Assembly (NCBI GenBank): GCA_048976805.1
Contig: JBHGUR010000007.1
Location: forward strand, 1-6,385
Direction of reading: 5' to 3'
Length of the DNA stretch: 6,385 nucleotides
Origin: Ectobacillus sp048976805
Lineage (GTDB): Bacteria > Bacillota > Bacilli > Bacillales > Bacillaceae_G
Under the pieces are notes generated by a model. The model saw only the letters and a program-made list of their open reading frames with translations. It was not told where the DNA came from and did no database searches. Every line of letters begins with the position of its first letter. The stretch's first letter is position 1. The position numbers and the translations under genes were made by a program. Shown here in pieces: positions 5,124-6,385 of this stretch.

Positions 5124-5696
5124 TTAATACCGGTAACGGTTTTGTTCAGCAGCCATAGCATCTGCCTTTGTCTTATGAACTGTGCCAAATGGATGCTCAG
5201 GCGGCGCATAGATTGTGTAAAGCTTAAGCGGCTTATTCCCCGTGTTGATTACATTATGCCACTTGCCGGCAGGGATCATGATGGCATAATCATCCTGCAC
5301 CCTTTCTTGGAAATATAAGTTATCTTTAGTGTCCCCTATTTGCACAATTCCCTGCCCTTCTTCAATACGCAAGAATTGATCTACTGTAGGGTGCACTTCT
5401 AAACCGATATCTTCCCCGACATTGATGCTCATTACAGTGACCTGCAAGTTTTTCCCTGTCCATAGCGCTGTACGGAATGTGCGGTTTTGTTTGGTGGCCT
5501 TTTCAATATCGACCACAAATGGCCTTGTTCCATAATCCTGCAATACAACGCGGTCTTCACCGTTTGCAAAATATGGACAACCAAATCGGTTTGCATGCTC
5601 AAGCTCATTCGAAATAGGCCAGTAAACAGGCTGTGTTCCATAGTTATACATAGGTATGTTCGGATAATAAAGATATGGATAAGGAACATAGTACAT
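5124..5696 (-). CDS. cupin-fold protein with Tyr/Pro-rich start, probably sporulation-associated
   Basis: A 190-residue cupin. The first 30 residues (YYVPYPYLYYPNIPMYNYG...) are rich in Tyr, Pro and Asn, as in many spore coat proteins. Cupin motif 1 is GEDIGLEVHPTVDQFLRIEEG (about 94-114), with H102 and Q107 in place of the usual HxH. Motif 2 is IMIPAGKWHNVINTG (139-153), with H147. These could bind a metal, but enzymatic activity is unproven. The tail HPFGTVHKTKADAMAAE is a hallmark of a widespread cupin subfamily. I chose the ATG at 5696 because AAAGGA lies nine bases upstream. Upstream ATGs at 5705, 5714 and 5717 overlap or precede that site and lack their own. A sigma-K-type promoter stands 30 bases ahead, so expression in the late mother cell is likely. 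It points away from the next gene and appears to be monocistronic. Confidence 0.88.
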   Translation of the reverse strand: MYYVPYPYLYYPNIPMYNYGTQPVYWPISNELEHANRFGCPYFANGEDRVVLQDYGTRPFVVDIEKATKQNRTFRTALWTGKNLQVTVMSINVGEDIGLEVHPTVDQFLRIEEGQGIVQIGDTKDNLYFQERVQDDYAIMIPAGKWHNVINTGNKPLKLYTIYAPPEHPFGTVHKTKADAMAAEQNRYRY

Positions 5697-5727
5697 CGTT
5701 CTCATTCCTTTCATCAATTTATCAAAT

Positions 5728-5753
5728 TATCCTATGCACTATGTTTAGGGAGT
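5728..5753 (-). promoter_or_regulatory. sigma-K-type promoter of the cupin gene
   Basis: The minus strand reads CAC, then 15 bases, then CATAGGATA (5728-5736). This fits the sigma-K consensus AC-N15/16-CATAnnnTA, with the -35 AC at 5752-5753. Transcription would begin near 5720, about 24 bases before the ATG at 5696. Confidence 0.55.
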
Positions 5754-5926
5754 GTACGTAAAATTTAAGCTGGCTTATTGAAAGAAATCGTTAGGCGTCC
5801 CTCTACAAAATAGCCTATTTGTTCCTATGTCTTGATTTTTACGGGAAACAAGAAAAAATACGGCAGGACTTCAAAAATGTAAGCCCAAATTATAAAAAAT
5901 AAGCGCACCTTTACAGTATGCGTCAC

Positions 5927-5972
5927 AAATAGCCGTATATAAGTCATTTTTTCATGAGATATACGGCTATTT
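5927..5972. terminator. 14-bp perfect stem-loop at the end of the 68-residue gene, likely bidirectional terminator
   Basis: AAATAGCCGTATAT (5927-5940) and ATATACGGCTATTT (5959-5972) pair perfectly around an 18-base loop. On the plus strand it is followed by TTTTATTTT. On the minus strand the T-tract is short. The right arm lies within the last codons of the minus-strand gene, whose stop falls inside the loop. Confidence 0.6.
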
Positions 5973-6150
5973 TATTTTCCACTTGGATGATGCGTTCATC
6001 TGTGCCGTTGAAGAAGGAGATCTCAACATTGCCGGCTTTAATCGTGCAAGCAGGATAAGGGGAATGCCCTGCTGATGGAGGGGTTATAGAAGTTTTTTCA
6101 TTTTCGCTATGTAATGTAACGGGGACGACCGTCAGTTTTTGTTGCGGCAT
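5944..6150 (-). CDS. 68-residue protein of unknown function, possibly derived from an IS66 accessory (TnpA-like) protein
   Basis: The start at 6150 is set by an ideal ribosome site, AAAGGAGGTG, six bases upstream. An in-frame ATG at 6177 is rejected because it would place that site inside the gene. The protein begins MPQQKLTVVPVTLHSENEK, has a Pro/Ser-rich link (TPPSAGHSPYPA), then CTIKAGNVEISFFNGTDERI, and ends AVYLMKK. The segment GNVEISFFNGTDERII resembles, from memory, the C-terminal part of IS66-family TnpA proteins, where xIEIxxxNGxDxxxL..V...L is usual. Here the helix after it seems to be replaced by VENKIAVYLMKK, and the helix-turn-helix part is absent. It may therefore be a broken mobile-element gene with a new start, or an unrelated small protein. 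Its ribosome site is buried in an 8-bp stem. Confidence 0.5.
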   Translation of the reverse strand: MPQQKLTVVPVTLHSENEKTSITPPSAGHSPYPACTIKAGNVEISFFNGTDERIIQVENKIAVYLMKK

Positions 6151-6155
6151 AGAAA

Positions 6156-6195
6156 GCACCTCCTTTAATTGATACATTTATAGTACCGGAGGTGC
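6156..6195 (-). promoter_or_regulatory. stem that pairs with the ribosome binding site of the 68-residue gene
   Basis: On the minus strand GCACCTCC (6188-6195) is exactly complementary to GGAGGTGC (6156-6163), which contains the ribosome site for the ATG at 6150. The loop is 24 bases. A long transcript would have its site masked, while one starting in the loop would not. Read on the plus strand the same stem is followed by AGC and seven T, so it could also act as a plus-strand terminator. Confidence 0.5.
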
Positions 6196-6231
6196 AGCTT
6201 TTTTTATAGGCTTTGTTTGAATACGGGCTTA

Positions 6232-6273
6232 CTATTCTTCTATACTAATTCCAAATTTATGTAATATCCACAT
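6232..6273 (-). CDS. possible 13-residue leader peptide or micro-ORF
   Basis: ATG at 6273 opens MWILHKFGISIEE and a TAG stop. GGAGGAGG lies seven T upstream, a full-strength ribosome site at good spacing. The site is enclosed in the stem at 6282-6330. It could be a leader for the gene at 5944-6150, or simply an accident in which a terminator's stem and T-tract mimic a ribosome site and spacer. Confidence 0.25.
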   Translation of the reverse strand: MWILHKFGISIEE

Positions 6274-6330
6274 AAAAAAACCTCCTCCGGAAATACTATG
6301 CCAAATTTTTAGCACATTACTCCGAAGGAG
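6274..6330 (-). terminator. stem-loop followed by seven T, minus strand
   Basis: On the minus strand CTCCTTCGG (6322-6330) pairs with CCGGAGGAG (6282-6290), nine pairs with one G-U, across a 31-base loop. A G and seven T (6274-6280) follow. This is either a terminator for a gene lying to the right of the window or a hairpin masking the ribosome site of the micro-ORF at 6273. The loop holds the 12 bases shared with the repeat at 2004-2015. Confidence 0.5.
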
Positions 6331-6344
6331 ATTTGTTCGCAATC

Positions 6345-6353
6345 TGATATAAT
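6345..6353 (+). promoter_or_regulatory. extended -10 promoter element
   Basis: TGATATAAT (6345-6353) is a perfect TGnTATAAT extended -10 pointing rightward out of the window. No -35 is recognisable at 6325-6330. The gene it might serve would lie beyond the window. Confidence 0.3.
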
Positions 6354-6385
6354 TTGAAAAATTCTTTCTGTTTTGAACTGATATA

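Overview
The window looks like an accessory, transposon-scarred stretch of a Firmicute chromosome or large plasmid, most likely a spore-forming member of the Bacillaceae. The base composition is AT-rich, Shine-Dalgarno sites are strong (AAAGGAGGTG type) and rho-independent terminators are compact. One gene encodes a cupin with a Tyr/Pro-rich start behind a sequence matching a sigma-K promoter. I cannot name the species.

Left part (1-800). An IS3-family element enters from the left and ends near 140. It has cut off the start of a small exported-protein gene (141-522), which also carries an in-frame TAG. A strong hairpin terminator (588-624) lies between this remnant and a convergent minus-strand pair: an exported 275-residue protein with a glycine-zipper-like, cationic C-terminal region (818-1645), followed by a tiny two-helix membrane protein (621-800). 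The pair has the layout of a peptide toxin precursor plus immunity protein, but I recognise neither protein.

Middle part (1646-4200). This is mobile-element debris. Positions 1891-2021 hold a TGT-starting block of four imperfect ~20-bp repeats, which resembles a Tn7-like transposon end. Positions 2156-3407 are a complete IS4-family element with 18-bp perfect terminal repeats, an intact DDE transposase and a hairpin that buries the transposase ribosome binding site. It has cut into the first 20 codons of what looks like an IS66-type transposase (3408-3466), whose element end may lie at 3573. A possible IS21-like end remnant follows (about 3705-3845). Then comes a self-contained 30-codon minus-strand gene with a palindromic operator-like site and its own terminator (3846-4022).

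Right part (4199-6385). A YkgA-like/DDAH-type amidinotransferase-superfamily gene (4199-5024) is broken by a frameshift that fits a small deletion at an ATTTTAAC repeat. Beyond it on the minus strand are the cupin gene (5124-5696), a 68-residue protein (5944-6150) that may derive from an IS66 accessory gene, and a possible 13-codon ORF (6232-6273). The ribosome binding sites of the last two are paired inside hairpins.

No multi-gene pathway is visible. At least three genes are decayed (the exported protein, the IS66 transposase and the DDAH-like gene). The intact units are the toxin-like pair, the IS4 element, the cupin and a few very small ORFs.
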